A stretch of 64,000 nt of DNA from Oscillospiraceae bacterium (lineage in GTDB: Bacteria > Bacillota > Clostridia > Oscillospirales > Oscillospiraceae), in the NCBI GenBank assembly GCA_015067565.1, contig SVMF01000001.1:1-64000 (forward strand), written 5' to 3'. The notes beneath the pieces are model-generated. The model was not told the DNA's origin. It was given only the letters and a program-made list of their open reading frames with translations, and made no database searches. How positions within the stretch are numbered: the stretch's first letter is position 1; each line of letters opens with the position of its first letter. This document shows, piece by piece, positions 49,757-58,314 of the stretch. The position numbers and the translations under genes were made by a program.

Positions 49757-51353
49757 AGCGATTACTGTTATACCCGCCACAAAAAATCAATATACGGCAC
49801 TACCCAAGAACGCATTAGTGAAACGACGCGTTGCGGCGTATGCACGTGTCTCTACGGACTCCGATGAGCAGTTTACCAGCTACGAAGCACAGATTGATTA
49901 CTATACCAAACTCATTCAAAAGCGTGATGACTGGGAATTTGTTGGAGTTTATGCTGATGAAGGAATAACTGGTACCAGCACCAAAAACCGTGATGGTTTT
50001 AATGAAATGATTAACGATGCCCTTGCCGGGAAAATAGATCTCATTATTACAAAATCCGTTAGCCGGTTCGCCCGTAATACCGTAGATAGTCTCACCACGG
50101 TACGCAAGCTCAAGGAACACAGGGTCGAGGTTTTCTTTGAGAAGGAGAACATCTACACCTTTGATAGTAAGGGTGAATTACTCATTACCATTATGTCCTC
50201 CCTTGCCCAAGAGGAGAGCAGATCCATTTCCGAAAATGTCACCTGGGGACAGCGGAAACGATTTGCAGATGGTAAGGTTTCAATGCCCTATAGCCATTTC
50301 CTCGGCTATGATAAGGGGCCGGATGGACAGCCGATTATTAATGAGGAGGAAGCGAAAACGGTGCGATTGATTTACAGCCTGTTCCTTCACGGCAAAACCC
50401 CCTCCGGGATTTGCCGCCACCTTGATGCAGCCGGTATTGCAACGCCGACTGGCAGAAAACGGTGGAGCGATAGCACGGTTTTGAGCATTCTGCAAAACGA
50501 AAAATATAAGGGTGATGCCTTGCTGCAGAAAAAGTATACGGTTGATTTTCTTACCAAAAAACAAAAAGTTAACGAGGGTGAAATTCCTCAATACTATGTA
50601 GAGAACAGCCACCCGGCTATTGTTTCGGCTGAAGACTTCGAGCATGTTCAAATGGAAATATCCCGGCGTCGACAATTGGGCAGATCCTATAGCGGTTCAA
50701 GCATCTTCTTTAGTAAGCTCATCTGCGGTGATTGTGGTGCATTTTATGGCAAAAAGGTATGGCATTCCAATGACAGTTACCGCCGGACAGTATGGCATTG
50801 CAATAACAAGTTTACCGCCGAGGAAAAATGCTCGACACCCACCTTGGATACGGTCGTCATTCAGCAACTTTTCCTACAAGCCTATAATGAGTTAATGGGC
50901 AATCGTAAGCCTGTAATTATGGCCTGCGAGGAGGTAAGAAATATGCTCTGTGACTTCACGCAGTTGGACGAGCAGATTGAAGCACTAAACGAAGAAATCC
51001 ATCTCCTAGTAGAAATGGTTGGTCAGTGCATCAAAGAAAACGCATCCACAGAGCAGTCTCAAGAGGAGTACACAAAGAAATACAATGCACTGAGCAGGAA
51101 ATACGACACGGCAATTGCAAAGCTTAAGAAAAAGGTTGCAGAACGTGATCAACAAGCAATTCAAGAAAAAGGAATTAGTGCATTTATTGCCTCTTTAAAA
51201 AAGTGTCCCTTAATTGTCGATGCCTGGGATGAGGAGCTTTGGATCACATTGGTGGACACTGCAACAGTCCACCACGATAATAAAATTATCTTCCGCTTTA
51301 AGGATGGCACCGAAATTACCCGCACAATTTACTCTCCGGAGGACAGTCAATGA
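49749..51353 (+). CDS. Large serine recombinase, second of the pair (probable integrase)
   Basis: A 534-residue large serine recombinase with the full architecture: catalytic Ser35 in YARVSTDSDE, TKSVSRFARNTV, a recombinase domain with HPAIVSAEDF, a zinc ribbon (CGDCGAFYGKK ... C) and a C-terminal coiled coil near residues 400-470 (LDEQIEALNEEIHLLVEMV). It is probably the main integrase/excisionase of the element. The stop overlaps the next small gene. Confidence 0.92.
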   Translation: MAKAITVIPATKNQYTALPKNALVKRRVAAYARVSTDSDEQFTSYEAQIDYYTKLIQKRDDWEFVGVYADEGITGTSTKNRDGFNEMINDALAGKIDLIITKSVSRFARNTVDSLTTVRKLKEHRVEVFFEKENIYTFDSKGELLITIMSSLAQEESRSISENVTWGQRKRFADGKVSMPYSHFLGYDKGPDGQPIINEEEAKTVRLIYSLFLHGKTPSGICRHLDAAGIATPTGRKRWSDSTVLSILQNEKYKGDALLQKKYTVDFLTKKQKVNEGEIPQYYVENSHPAIVSAEDFEHVQMEISRRRQLGRSYSGSSIFFSKLICGDCGAFYGKKVWHSNDSYRRTVWHCNNKFTAEEKCSTPTLDTVVIQQLFLQAYNELMGNRKPVIMACEEVRNMLCDFTQLDEQIEALNEEIHLLVEMVGQCIKENASTEQSQEEYTKKYNALSRKYDTAIAKLKKKVAERDQQAIQEKGISAFIASLKKCPLIVDAWDEELWITLVDTATVHHDNKIIFRFKDGTEITRTIYSPEDSQ

Positions 51354-51598
51354 AGAAGGAATACATCGCTTGGCAAATTGGGGATACCTACTTGGCCGTC
51401 CAAACTTGCGATACCGGCTATGATTATACGATCTATGATGCAGCATACCGGATTTTAGATGGAGGACAAATTGATAATCCATACAAAACAATAGATGCTA
51501 TTTGTGCAGAAATTATTGAAGCCAATGGTTTCCTTTGTGGCACCCCTTCAGAAATAGACTATAACAGTCTTATGGATATCGCTTCTAATATACTTTAA
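51350..51598 (+). CDS. Small protein coupled to the recombinase
   Basis: An 82-residue protein (MKKEYIAWQIGDTYLAVQT...). It overlaps the recombinase stop (ATGA) and ends 15 bases before a hairpin. A mix of beta strands and helix; no family recognised. Confidence 0.6.
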   Translation: MKKEYIAWQIGDTYLAVQTCDTGYDYTIYDAAYRILDGGQIDNPYKTIDAICAEIIEANGFLCGTPSEIDYNSLMDIASNIL

Positions 51599-51612
51599 CT
51601 ACCAAAATGCAG

Positions 51613-51654
51613 ACTGCCCTAGGAGTATCGGTCAAACCGTTCTCCCGGGGCAGT
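51613..51654. terminator. Bidirectional terminator after the recombinase operon
   Basis: ACTGCCC-AGGAG-CGGT ... ACCG-CTCC-GGGCAGT. It lies between convergent genes; T-rich sequence follows on both strands only weakly. Confidence 0.6.
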
Positions 51655-51670
51655 TCCTCTATAAATTAAA

Positions 51671-52009
51671 TTACTGCACTATATTTTTAAACTGCAATTC
51701 CATGCTCACCAAATCGTTTTCTTTCTGGCTGAATTTAATTCCATCAGCCAATGTTGCCAATTGGAAAAGGTAATTCTTTCTGCCGTTCTCAACAACGATG
51801 TCCGCACTGGTTAGTGTGATATACAGGGTGCCGCCACCTTTTGCTACCATCAGCTCAATGTTTTCAAAATCCCAGTCCTTCCAGTATTGCTCTAGTATGG
51901 CTGCTGCTTCCTTCAACAAGCAAATCTTGTCTTCTGGAATAGCTCTACCGCTATCGGACAAACAACATTCCTTCTCAATCAACTGCAAAATCTGATTGTA
52001 AATATCCAT
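51671..52009 (-). CDS. Unknown small protein
   Basis: A 112-residue soluble protein (MDIYNQILQLIEKECCLSD...). Helix then beta sheet (GGGTLYITLTSADIVVENG). GGAGG precedes the ATG. It is cotranscribed with the 52022 gene. I do not recognise it. Confidence 0.55.
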   Translation of the reverse strand: MDIYNQILQLIEKECCLSDSGRAIPEDKICLLKEAAAILEQYWKDWDFENIELMVAKGGGTLYITLTSADIVVENGRKNYLFQLATLADGIKFSQKENDLVSMELQFKNIVQ

Positions 52010-52021
52010 ACTGAAGCCTCC

Positions 52022-52384
52022 TCAAGCGTTCTTTTTGGTAAGACCATAGAAGGTAAAGGTCACACGCACATTACCGTTGGTTAGCGGATAAATCTCGGTG
52101 TTGTTTGCAAACTCCGCAATTCTAGCAAACCACTCTGTGTTTGTGAATGCAATCGTTTTCCCCTCGATTTGTACACTTCCCATACCCACAAAGGGCATAT
52201 TTTCGCACATGCGAACATCAACATTGATGCCGGATGCATATTTTTGTGCTCCTGCATATGCAAACCTTAATTGATCGACTCTTTGGATGTTAATCGGGAT
52301 TTCTCCAGCCTCCATACGATCCGTCCGCTGAAGTAATTCGTTGAGGATCTCATCCGCTGCTTCGGCCCTTTCTTTTCTTTCCAT
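52022..52384 (-). CDS. Unknown small protein
   Basis: A 120-residue protein (MERKERAEAADEILNELLQR...). The C-terminal half is beta-rich (KTIAFTNTEWFARI, NVRVTFTFYG). AGGAGG precedes the ATG. It begins the minus-strand pair and lies beside the shared 12-base motif at 52434. Confidence 0.55.
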   Translation of the reverse strand: MERKERAEAADEILNELLQRTDRMEAGEIPINIQRVDQLRFAYAGAQKYASGINVDVRMCENMPFVGMGSVQIEGKTIAFTNTEWFARIAEFANNTEIYPLTNGNVRVTFTFYGLTKKNA

Positions 52385-52423
52385 AAATACCTCCTAATAC
52401 ACGACGGTGATTTGTGCTTACAC

Positions 52424-52445
52424 TTCTAATCAGAAAGGGTACGAC
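52424..52445 (-). promoter_or_regulatory. Shared motif copy 1 (GTCGTACCCTTT)
   Basis: On the minus strand GTCGTACCCTTT-CTGA-TTAGAA upstream of the 52384 gene. A related copy lies at 53560 in the other orientation. Confidence 0.35.
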
Positions 52446-52522
52446 AAGGGAAAATACGATAGGTTGAATTTTTTTATTTCATAGAATATAATTGATTTAT
52501 TCTGTGTAGGAGCGTGACTCAT

Positions 52523-53551
52523 ATGGCCTCCAAAATTGAGATAGGCTTGACTCCGTATAGTGTGGCCGCTATTGGTGCCATTGACGATTTTTATGATTTG
52601 TATGTACAAGTACAAAAAATATACGAAGAGCACAAGGAATCGTGTTCTGGAACTATGAAGCATCTTTGGCCAGATAAATTAGACGAAGTGTGCCGCAAGG
52701 ATGTACGAAAAGCCTGTGAGCCATTAATGAATCAGTATCTTCATGTTTTTGCGGATGGTTACGATAAAATCTTTGCAAATGCGTATGGATTTGCCACCTT
52801 TTCTTTTTATAACATTAAAGGCATAAGTAGAGCAGACCAGCCCGGGAAACTTGTATGTAGGGAAATTTCCTTTGCCGAGTTTTTAATTGAGTTCCAATTC
52901 GCAGTCTCGCGAGTGATCCATAGCTGGAAGACAAAAACGCAGCCAAAGTATGAGTTTGATCGGCTATATAAAGAAATCAATGACCGTGTGCTCGCATATA
53001 TCTCAAGCAACACCATAGTAGCAGTATTGCAAGATGAGGACTCCACACCCGTTACGAATGCAATATTGTATATTTACCAAAATCTTACCAGCACAAATTG
53101 TTACATCAATAAGCATCCAATCTCAGAGACTCGGTTTATTGCAAGCAACACAACAGAAACTGAACGGATTGCACTGCCGGTGCATTATTGCAGCAAATGC
53201 GACAAGCACTTCATTGGAGAAATCACGCTAAAGTTGTTTGAAAAGAAATACGGAACATTTCTTGTTGAAAAAAGAAAACTAACTGATGCAGATAACGCAT
53301 TTTCTGCCTTCAACGAGGAATCTCGCCTTTTCCAGCTTGGATATAATGTTTCAGACAACAGAACAGATGCTGAACGCCAGCGTTTGCTTGTAACGCTTTT
53401 AGAAAAAAATATGATGACCTATTTCGATATGGTTCGATGTATAGAAAATAACATTCGCTTACATCCTAATAGACCCACAGCTATCGCCAAATGGAAGCGA
53501 GACCTAAAGCACATCGGCGATTATGTGTTAACAACAAAAGGTCAGCATTAA
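52523..53551 (+). CDS. Unknown protein with a zinc-binding-like centre
   Basis: A 342-residue soluble protein not recognised by me. The N-terminal part is helical (SVAAIGAIDDFYDLYVQVQKI). A pair of cysteines HYCSKCDKHF near residue 217 suggests a metal site. The C-terminal segment (FQLGYNVSDNRTDAERQRLLVTLLEKNMMTY) has a helical repeat. The ATG at 52523 follows GGAG by about 10 bases. It lies alone between two motif copies and upstream of the sigma-like gene. Confidence 0.6.
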   Translation: MASKIEIGLTPYSVAAIGAIDDFYDLYVQVQKIYEEHKESCSGTMKHLWPDKLDEVCRKDVRKACEPLMNQYLHVFADGYDKIFANAYGFATFSFYNIKGISRADQPGKLVCREISFAEFLIEFQFAVSRVIHSWKTKTQPKYEFDRLYKEINDRVLAYISSNTIVAVLQDEDSTPVTNAILYIYQNLTSTNCYINKHPISETRFIASNTTETERIALPVHYCSKCDKHFIGEITLKLFEKKYGTFLVEKRKLTDADNAFSAFNEESRLFQLGYNVSDNRTDAERQRLLVTLLEKNMMTYFDMVRCIENNIRLHPNRPTAIAKWKRDLKHIGDYVLTTKGQH

Positions 53552-53559
53552 CCTTCAGT

Positions 53560-53582
53560 GTCGTACCCTTTGCGGTTAAGAA
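53560..53582 (+). promoter_or_regulatory. Shared motif copy 2 (GTCGTACCCTTT)
   Basis: GTCGTACCCTTT-GCGG-TTAAGAA, 28 bases before the sigma-like gene start. Confidence 0.35.
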
Positions 53583-53609
53583 TACCGAAATAGATAAAGG
53601 GGGCATCTT

Positions 53610-54383
53610 ATGGATAAAGGCAAGTACCCACATAGCTTTGAACAACTGAAAAGAGATTTTGAGATTGCCTATTTGGCCAATGATGATTACACGGATCTGT
53701 TGTACGCCCTAGCAAAAGCGATTGTTTCCTCGTGTGCGAATAAGTGTATGCAGGTGGACTCTGTTCACCAAGCCGATTACTTAGATTTAAAATCGCAAAT
53801 TGAAGCAGACTATCAAATGTCCCTTTCGCAAAATATTACTGAGAGCGTCAGCTTCCATGATGGTATTGATCTCATTCAAGAAGCGGTTTGCCTACTTCTC
53901 GAACAAGCGGCTATTCACGGCACCAATATTGGGTGGTTGGATAAGCCCTACACCACACGAAAAATAGCCAGCCGTTCCCGCATAAAGGAATTAGACACAG
54001 CAGGATACCACGAAGAAGAGACAACGCCGATCCAAGAATGCTACCGGGCGGTTCGCCGTATTATTAACAGCTATCAGCAATCGCACAATCCTAGCGACTC
54101 TGTTTCCTTAGACAGTTTGGAATCCTCGCAATTAGATACCATCTATCGCCAGTGTTCTCAATATTTAGAGTCCGGCAATGCGTTAAGAACTACCACGTGG
54201 GATTATGAAGATTTGCTTCACGCTCTAAATCTTACAGAACGTCAGGAGCGCATCCTAACCTTGCGGATACAGGGCTATGGTTATCAGGCGATTGCTACCT
54301 ACTTAGGAGTTTCTAAATCTACTGTCACTCGTACATTAGATCGGCTGAAGGACAAGTGTATGGCGATGGGTTTTACCCCCTAA
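53610..54383 (+). CDS. Sigma-70-like regulator (region 4 HTH)
   Basis: A 257-residue protein. The C-terminal 55 residues are a clear sigma region 4 HTH (LTERQERILTLRIQGYGYQAIATYLGVSKSTVTRTLDRL). The N-terminal 180 residues are helical with IDLIQEAVCLLLEQA, faintly like the DLIQEG region 2 helix of sigma factors, then a Ser/Asp-rich linker. It may be an element-specific sigma factor. AAAGGGGG precedes the ATG. Confidence 0.7.
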   Translation: MDKGKYPHSFEQLKRDFEIAYLANDDYTDLLYALAKAIVSSCANKCMQVDSVHQADYLDLKSQIEADYQMSLSQNITESVSFHDGIDLIQEAVCLLLEQAAIHGTNIGWLDKPYTTRKIASRSRIKELDTAGYHEEETTPIQECYRAVRRIINSYQQSHNPSDSVSLDSLESSQLDTIYRQCSQYLESGNALRTTTWDYEDLLHALNLTERQERILTLRIQGYGYQAIATYLGVSKSTVTRTLDRLKDKCMAMGFTP

Positions 54384-54400
54384 TAGCAAGTCAAACGATA

Positions 54401-54565
54401 AGTTTCATTGTATGCACCGGGAAAATCGAGATGAGTTTCAGCGTCAAAAAAGATGCACCGCCTCAAAATGAGATAAGTTTCATAATAAAACAGGAGCCGT
54501 TACAACCCATAAAACGAGGGTGTAGCAGCTCCTGTTTTTGACCGTCTTGAATGCACAATGAAACT
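54401..54565. repeat. Inverted repeats in the right-end gap, possible attachment region
   Basis: AGTTTCATTGTATGCA (54401-54416) and TGCACAATGAAACT (54552-54565) form a near-perfect inverted pair. GAT(A/G)AGTTTCA recurs in between. This gap of about 280 bases between the last element gene and tRNA-Arg otherwise holds only terminators, so the element's right end probably falls here. Confidence 0.35.
54487..54539 (+). terminator. Terminator of the right-end element gene
   Basis: AAAACAGGAGC ... GCTCCTGTTTT followed by T, a strong near-symmetric stem. Confidence 0.75.
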
Positions 54566-54619
54566 ATACATTTTCGGGAAATGGTAGAAATCCTTTGGTA
54601 TCAAAGGCTTTTAGATAAA

Positions 54620-54656
54620 AGAAATGCACCGAAGTATCGTATCAATACTTCGGTGC
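54620..54656 (-). terminator. Terminator of the tRNA-Arg transcript
   Basis: GCACCGAAGTAT ... ATACTTCGGTGC, a perfect 12-bp stem with a 7-base loop, followed on the minus strand by ATTTCTTTT. Confidence 0.75.
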
Positions 54657-54661
54657 TTATT

Positions 54662-54738
54662 TGGTACGCCGGAAGGGACTCGAACCCCCGACCTACTGGT
54701 TCGTAGCCAGTCACTCTATCCAACTGAGCTACCGGCGC
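54662..54738 (-). tRNA. tRNA-Arg (anticodon ACG)
   Basis: A 77-base cloverleaf on the minus strand. Acceptor GCGCCGG pairs with CCGGCGT; anticodon stem ACTGG/CCAGT holds the loop CTACGAA with anticodon ACG; the T-loop is TTCGAGT; the 3' CCA is encoded. It reads CGU (and with inosine CGC and CGA) arginine codons. It marks the first clear chromosomal gene right of the element. Confidence 0.95.
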
Positions 54739-54762
54739 ATACCACGCTTAACGCGCTTAGAT

Positions 54763-54791
54763 ATAATAGCACACCTCTTTCAAAAAAGCAA
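54763..54791 (-). promoter_or_regulatory. Promoter of the tRNA-Arg gene
   Basis: TTGCTT-17-TATTAT on the minus strand, 25 bases before the tRNA 5' end. Confidence 0.65.
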
Positions 54792-54907
54792 GTACTTTTT
54801 TCAATTTTTTTCATTTAATTTTTACCATGCAGCGAAGCGCACCATTTCGCCATATCTAAGGCATATTTTGTGGTTATTCTTCCATTTTCTGGATATTTTG
54901 GTAATCT

Positions 54908-56128
54908 TCAATCCTTTCCGGAAAGATCAACGGCATGGCGCAGGATACTCATGGTCGGAACCTGCTTAGGAAGCTGCATTTTGAAGACCATCTGCGGTGC
55001 ACGCGGTTCGGTCAGCAGATTGCCTTCTTCATCCTGCATGGTCGGCACAACAAAGGAAAACGGCCGCAGATCGGGGCCGACGATCTCAAGGGTGTCCCCT
55101 GCAGCAAACTTATTGCGCAAAGACAATGTCGCCATACCATCCTCGTCACAGTCCGTCACGATGGCACATACCTGCCAAGAACGGATATAACGGGAATTTT
55201 CAAAATACTGTCCGGGATGGCCGTAGAAGAATCCCGTTGCGTAATGACGATGCGAGACGTGTTCGACCTCGTCGCGCCAGATCGGATCGATCGGACGACC
55301 CGCGGCGACATCATCAAGGACATGGCGATAGGCACCCGTAACGATGGCGGCATAGTAGGCCGATTTTGCCCTGCCCTCGATCTTGATGCAGTCGACTCCA
55401 ACCTTCATCAGGTCGTCCAGATGGTCGATCATGCACATATCGCGGGAATTCATGATATACGTACCCTTTTCATCTTCAAAGACGGGAAAATATTCCCCGG
55501 GGCGCTTCTCCTCCATCAGCGCATACTGATAACGGCACGGCTGCGCACAAGCGCCACGGTTGCTATCCCTGCCTGTCATATAATTGGACAGAAGGCAGCG
55601 TCCGGAGTACGAAACGCACATGGCGCCGTGAGCAAAGGTCTCAATCTCCAGCTCCCTGGGGGTGTTGAGGCGGATGTTTGCGATCTCCTCCAGAGACAGC
55701 TCGCGCGCCAGAACCACACGCTTTGCACCCAGATCATACCACGCGCTTGCGCAGGCATGATTGGCGATGCTGACTTGCGTCGAAACATGGCGCTCGCAAT
55801 TCGGTGCATATTTTTCTGCCATGCGGAACACACCCAGATCGGCAATGATCAGCGCGTCGACACCCACAGCATTGAGCTGTTCCAGATGCGCAGGCAGAGC
55901 TGCAAGCTCCTCATTTCTGGGCATGGTGTTCACGGTAACATGAACCTTCACACCATGCTCATGGGCAAACTTCACCGCCTCGGGCAGCTCGTCGGGGCTG
56001 AAATTGCCCGCAAACGAGCGCATACCGAAGCTTGTCCCTGCCAGATAGACTGCGTCAGCTCCGTAGAGAACCGACATTTTCAGTCGTTCCATGTCGCCCG
56101 CCGGGGCGAGTAATTCAGGTTTAACCAT
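54908..56128 (-). CDS. Peptidase U32 family protein
   Basis: A 406-residue U32 family member (YhbU/YegQ/RlhA type). KPELLAPAGDMERLKMSVLYGADAVY opens the TIM-barrel-like domain; the family signature ETFAHGAMCVSYSGRCLLSNYM with paired cysteines, then RGACAQPCRY, suggests the iron-sulfur-type U32 proteins that act in RNA hydroxylation or prephenate-dependent modification rather than proteolysis. The start at 56128 overlaps mltG by 8 bases. Confidence 0.9.
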   Translation of the reverse strand: MVKPELLAPAGDMERLKMSVLYGADAVYLAGTSFGMRSFAGNFSPDELPEAVKFAHEHGVKVHVTVNTMPRNEELAALPAHLEQLNAVGVDALIIADLGVFRMAEKYAPNCERHVSTQVSIANHACASAWYDLGAKRVVLARELSLEEIANIRLNTPRELEIETFAHGAMCVSYSGRCLLSNYMTGRDSNRGACAQPCRYQYALMEEKRPGEYFPVFEDEKGTYIMNSRDMCMIDHLDDLMKVGVDCIKIEGRAKSAYYAAIVTGAYRHVLDDVAAGRPIDPIWRDEVEHVSHRHYATGFFYGHPGQYFENSRYIRSWQVCAIVTDCDEDGMATLSLRNKFAAGDTLEIVGPDLRPFSFVVPTMQDEEGNLLTEPRAPQMVFKMQLPKQVPTMSILRHAVDLSGKD

Positions 56129-57761
56129 AGTCTTGTCCTTCCAGGAATTGCTTGTGCTCATCATAGGTCTTCGAGAAATGGTGGTATCCCGTTGCCATGT
56201 CCAGAGCATAGTAATAGTAGCTTGTATCCGTCGGGAACAGCGCCGCAGAAATGCTCGAAAGACCCGGGTTGCAGATCGGTCCGAGCGGCAGTCCTTGTGT
56301 TACATAAGTGTTATAAGGGCTGTCCACCTTGGTATCCTCAAGAGTCAAGGCACCACCCACCTCGCCGCCGAGGGCGTAGACCACCGTGGCGTCAATGTTC
56401 AGATACGGGTAGTTGGCAGGATCGCACAAACGGTTGTAGATGACCGAGGAGATGTTGCCAGCCTCGTCAAAGGCCGCCGCCTCCTTCTCGATCATGGAAG
56501 CCACAGTCATGAGCTCATACACTGTGAAGCGATGATCCTCAATATAATCATCGTCGTAGCCTGCGTTTCGCCAGCGTTCCTCCAAAGCGAGGTTGAGATC
56601 ATCAAGCTTTGCTCTTGCATCATCACCGAACTTCTTATCAAAGTTGTTCAGCAGCTTCTTGAGGACACGCTCAGGCTCGTCCGCTTCATAGAAATCATAG
56701 GTATCCGGGAAGAGGAAGCCCTCCAGGCGATTTTTCTCGCCATAGGGGATTCCCTCCAGGAACCAGAAATCAAATTCATACTCGCTGGCGCACTGTTCCA
56801 GTTCCTGAACCGTACAGACACCATTGTCCTCCATCAGCTTGAAGATCTGCTCTGCAGTATAGCCCTCAGGGATCGTGACGCGAACCTCGGTGCGGATGAC
56901 CTCATTGCGCATACTCGAAACAAGCGCATGGTAGTCGTAATTATAGTACAGCATATAGCTCTCGCCATCCTTGTTCGGCTCGATCTTTGCAGCGCTGTCG
57001 GTAAAGTCGCAGTAGAATTCGAAGAGCCATGCGTACTTGATGATGCCCTTCTCCTCCAGCATTTTGGCAATATCTTCAACAGTGTCGTCCTGCTCAATGC
57101 GCACCATCACCATCTCATCAGAGCGGCCGAAGGCCAACACATCTCGTGCACACTCCCAGGCACCGTAGCCGAGACCAACAGCGATCACGCAGACGATGAC
57201 CACATACAAAAGCACCTTGACAAACAGCGGTATGATGCGTTTACCGGTCTTGCGCTTCGGTTTCTTCGGTTTCGGTTCTTCCTTCGCCGTGATCGGCTCT
57301 TGTTCAGGAGTTTCCGGCACATAGGACTGCTCGTACTGCAGCTCGTACGGTTGCTGATACTGCGGCTCGTACGGTTGCTGATACTGCGGCTCGTACGGTT
57401 GCTGATACTGCGGCTCGTACGGTTGCTGATACTGCGGCTCGTACGGCTGCTGATACTGCGGCTCGTACGGCTGCTGATACTGCGGCTCGTACGGCTGCTG
57501 GTATTGCGGTTGTTGCTGCGGTACATACTCGCCATAGTCGCTGAAGGCATCACCGAAATCTGGTTCAAAATCCATCGGCTGTGCCTGCGGCGGCTGCTGT
57601 AGCGGCTCAAATTTCTGTGTTTCCCCCATCGGGGCCGGGTTCACCTCGTGGAAATACTCCACCGCCTCACCCGGTGCGGCTTCGATCTGCATTTTGGTCT
57701 CCTCAAGGAGCGCATCGATCGATACCTCATCGGGATTCGGATAAAATTTATTATCGGGCAT
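56121..57761 (-). CDS. mltG: Endolytic murein transglycosylase MltG (YceG-like)
   Basis: A 546-residue membrane protein that cuts nascent glycan strands. A long cytoplasmic N-terminus (residues 1-155) contains seven copies of YQQPYEPQ; one membrane helix follows near 178-200 (LFVKVLLYVVIVCVIAVGLGYG). The extracellular YceG domain has the catalytic glutamate in ASMIEKEAAAF and ICNPGLSSI near the end. ATG at 57761 follows AGGAGGG. The cytoplasmic repeat extension is unusual for the family. Confidence 0.92.
   Translation of the reverse strand: MPDNKFYPNPDEVSIDALLEETKMQIEAAPGEAVEYFHEVNPAPMGETQKFEPLQQPPQAQPMDFEPDFGDAFSDYGEYVPQQQPQYQQPYEPQYQQPYEPQYQQPYEPQYQQPYEPQYQQPYEPQYQQPYEPQYQQPYELQYEQSYVPETPEQEPITAKEEPKPKKPKRKTGKRIIPLFVKVLLYVVIVCVIAVGLGYGAWECARDVLAFGRSDEMVMVRIEQDDTVEDIAKMLEEKGIIKYAWLFEFYCDFTDSAAKIEPNKDGESYMLYYNYDYHALVSSMRNEVIRTEVRVTIPEGYTAEQIFKLMEDNGVCTVQELEQCASEYEFDFWFLEGIPYGEKNRLEGFLFPDTYDFYEADEPERVLKKLLNNFDKKFGDDARAKLDDLNLALEERWRNAGYDDDYIEDHRFTVYELMTVASMIEKEAAAFDEAGNISSVIYNRLCDPANYPYLNIDATVVYALGGEVGGALTLEDTKVDSPYNTYVTQGLPLGPICNPGLSSISAALFPTDTSYYYYALDMATGYHHFSKTYDEHKQFLEGQDYG
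57336..57503 (-). repeat. Tandem 24-bp repeats inside mltG
   Basis: Seven copies of a 24-base unit encode YQQPYEPQ (the last reads YQQPYELQ). Units are almost identical, differing mainly at third positions. Confidence 0.9.
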
Positions 57762-57772
57762 AAGCACCCTCC

Positions 57773-58312
57773 TTATCGGAATACGACTCCTGTCGCAATT
57801 TGATTCGCACGATCCGCACCGCAAAGCGCCTCGATCAAAGCCAAAGCAAAATCAAAGGCCGTTCCTGCAGCTCTGCCGGTGATGAGTTTTCCGTCTGTCA
57901 CGGCATCGGCATTGCACATGATCGCATCTTCCATTTCATTTTCCATACCGGGATAGCAGGTCGCCTTTTTGCCACTGAGCAGACCGAGCTTCGCCAGAAT
58001 CGTCGGTGCGGCGCAGATGGCTGCAACATACTTTCCTTGCGCATGCATACGCTTGACTGCCTCAAGTGCCTCAGTGCACTGCGAGATAGACTGAACGCCA
58101 CCCATACCGCCGGGCAAGACAATCATCTCTGCCTTGTCAAAGTCGATCTCTTCCAACATGCAATCGGCGTTGATCTCGATCCGGTGTCCGCCGGCCACGG
58201 TTTTCGAACCGACGGCCGCAAACTGCACCTCTACACCCGCACGACGCAGAAGGTCGCAGGGGATGATGGCCTCTGCCTCTTCGAAGCCCTTACCCAAAAG
58301 AATATATACCAT
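57773..58312 (-). CDS. DJ-1/PfpI family protein
   Basis: A 179-residue member of the DJ-1/PfpI superfamily. VYILLGKGFEEAEAIIPCDLLRRAG opens the Rossmann-like fold with the conserved glutamate; the nucleophile elbow is AAICAAPTILA with Cys; the GRAAGTAFDFALALIEAL end is typical. Possible deglycase or chaperone activity. ATG at 58312 is 2 bases from the kinase stop. Confidence 0.9.
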   Translation of the reverse strand: MVYILLGKGFEEAEAIIPCDLLRRAGVEVQFAAVGSKTVAGGHRIEINADCMLEEIDFDKAEMIVLPGGMGGVQSISQCTEALEAVKRMHAQGKYVAAICAAPTILAKLGLLSGKKATCYPGMENEMEDAIMCNADAVTDGKLITGRAAGTAFDFALALIEALCGADRANQIATGVVFR

Positions 58313-58314
58313 CG

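Noticed and set aside
54662..54738. tRNA-Arg as the phage attachment site
   Set aside because: No second copy of the tRNA end is visible in the window and the integrases are of the serine type, so this is not supported.
54935..56113. Long plus-strand frame opposite the U32 gene
   Set aside because: Antisense to a conserved protein; no ribosome site.
57336..57503. Tandem repeats as a CRISPR array
   Set aside because: Units are contiguous with no spacers, in frame, and encode a peptide repeat.
56091..57602. Long plus-strand frame opposite mltG with repetitive leucine/arginine-rich product
   Set aside because: Antisense to mltG; the repeat is simply the complement of the YQQPYEPQ array.
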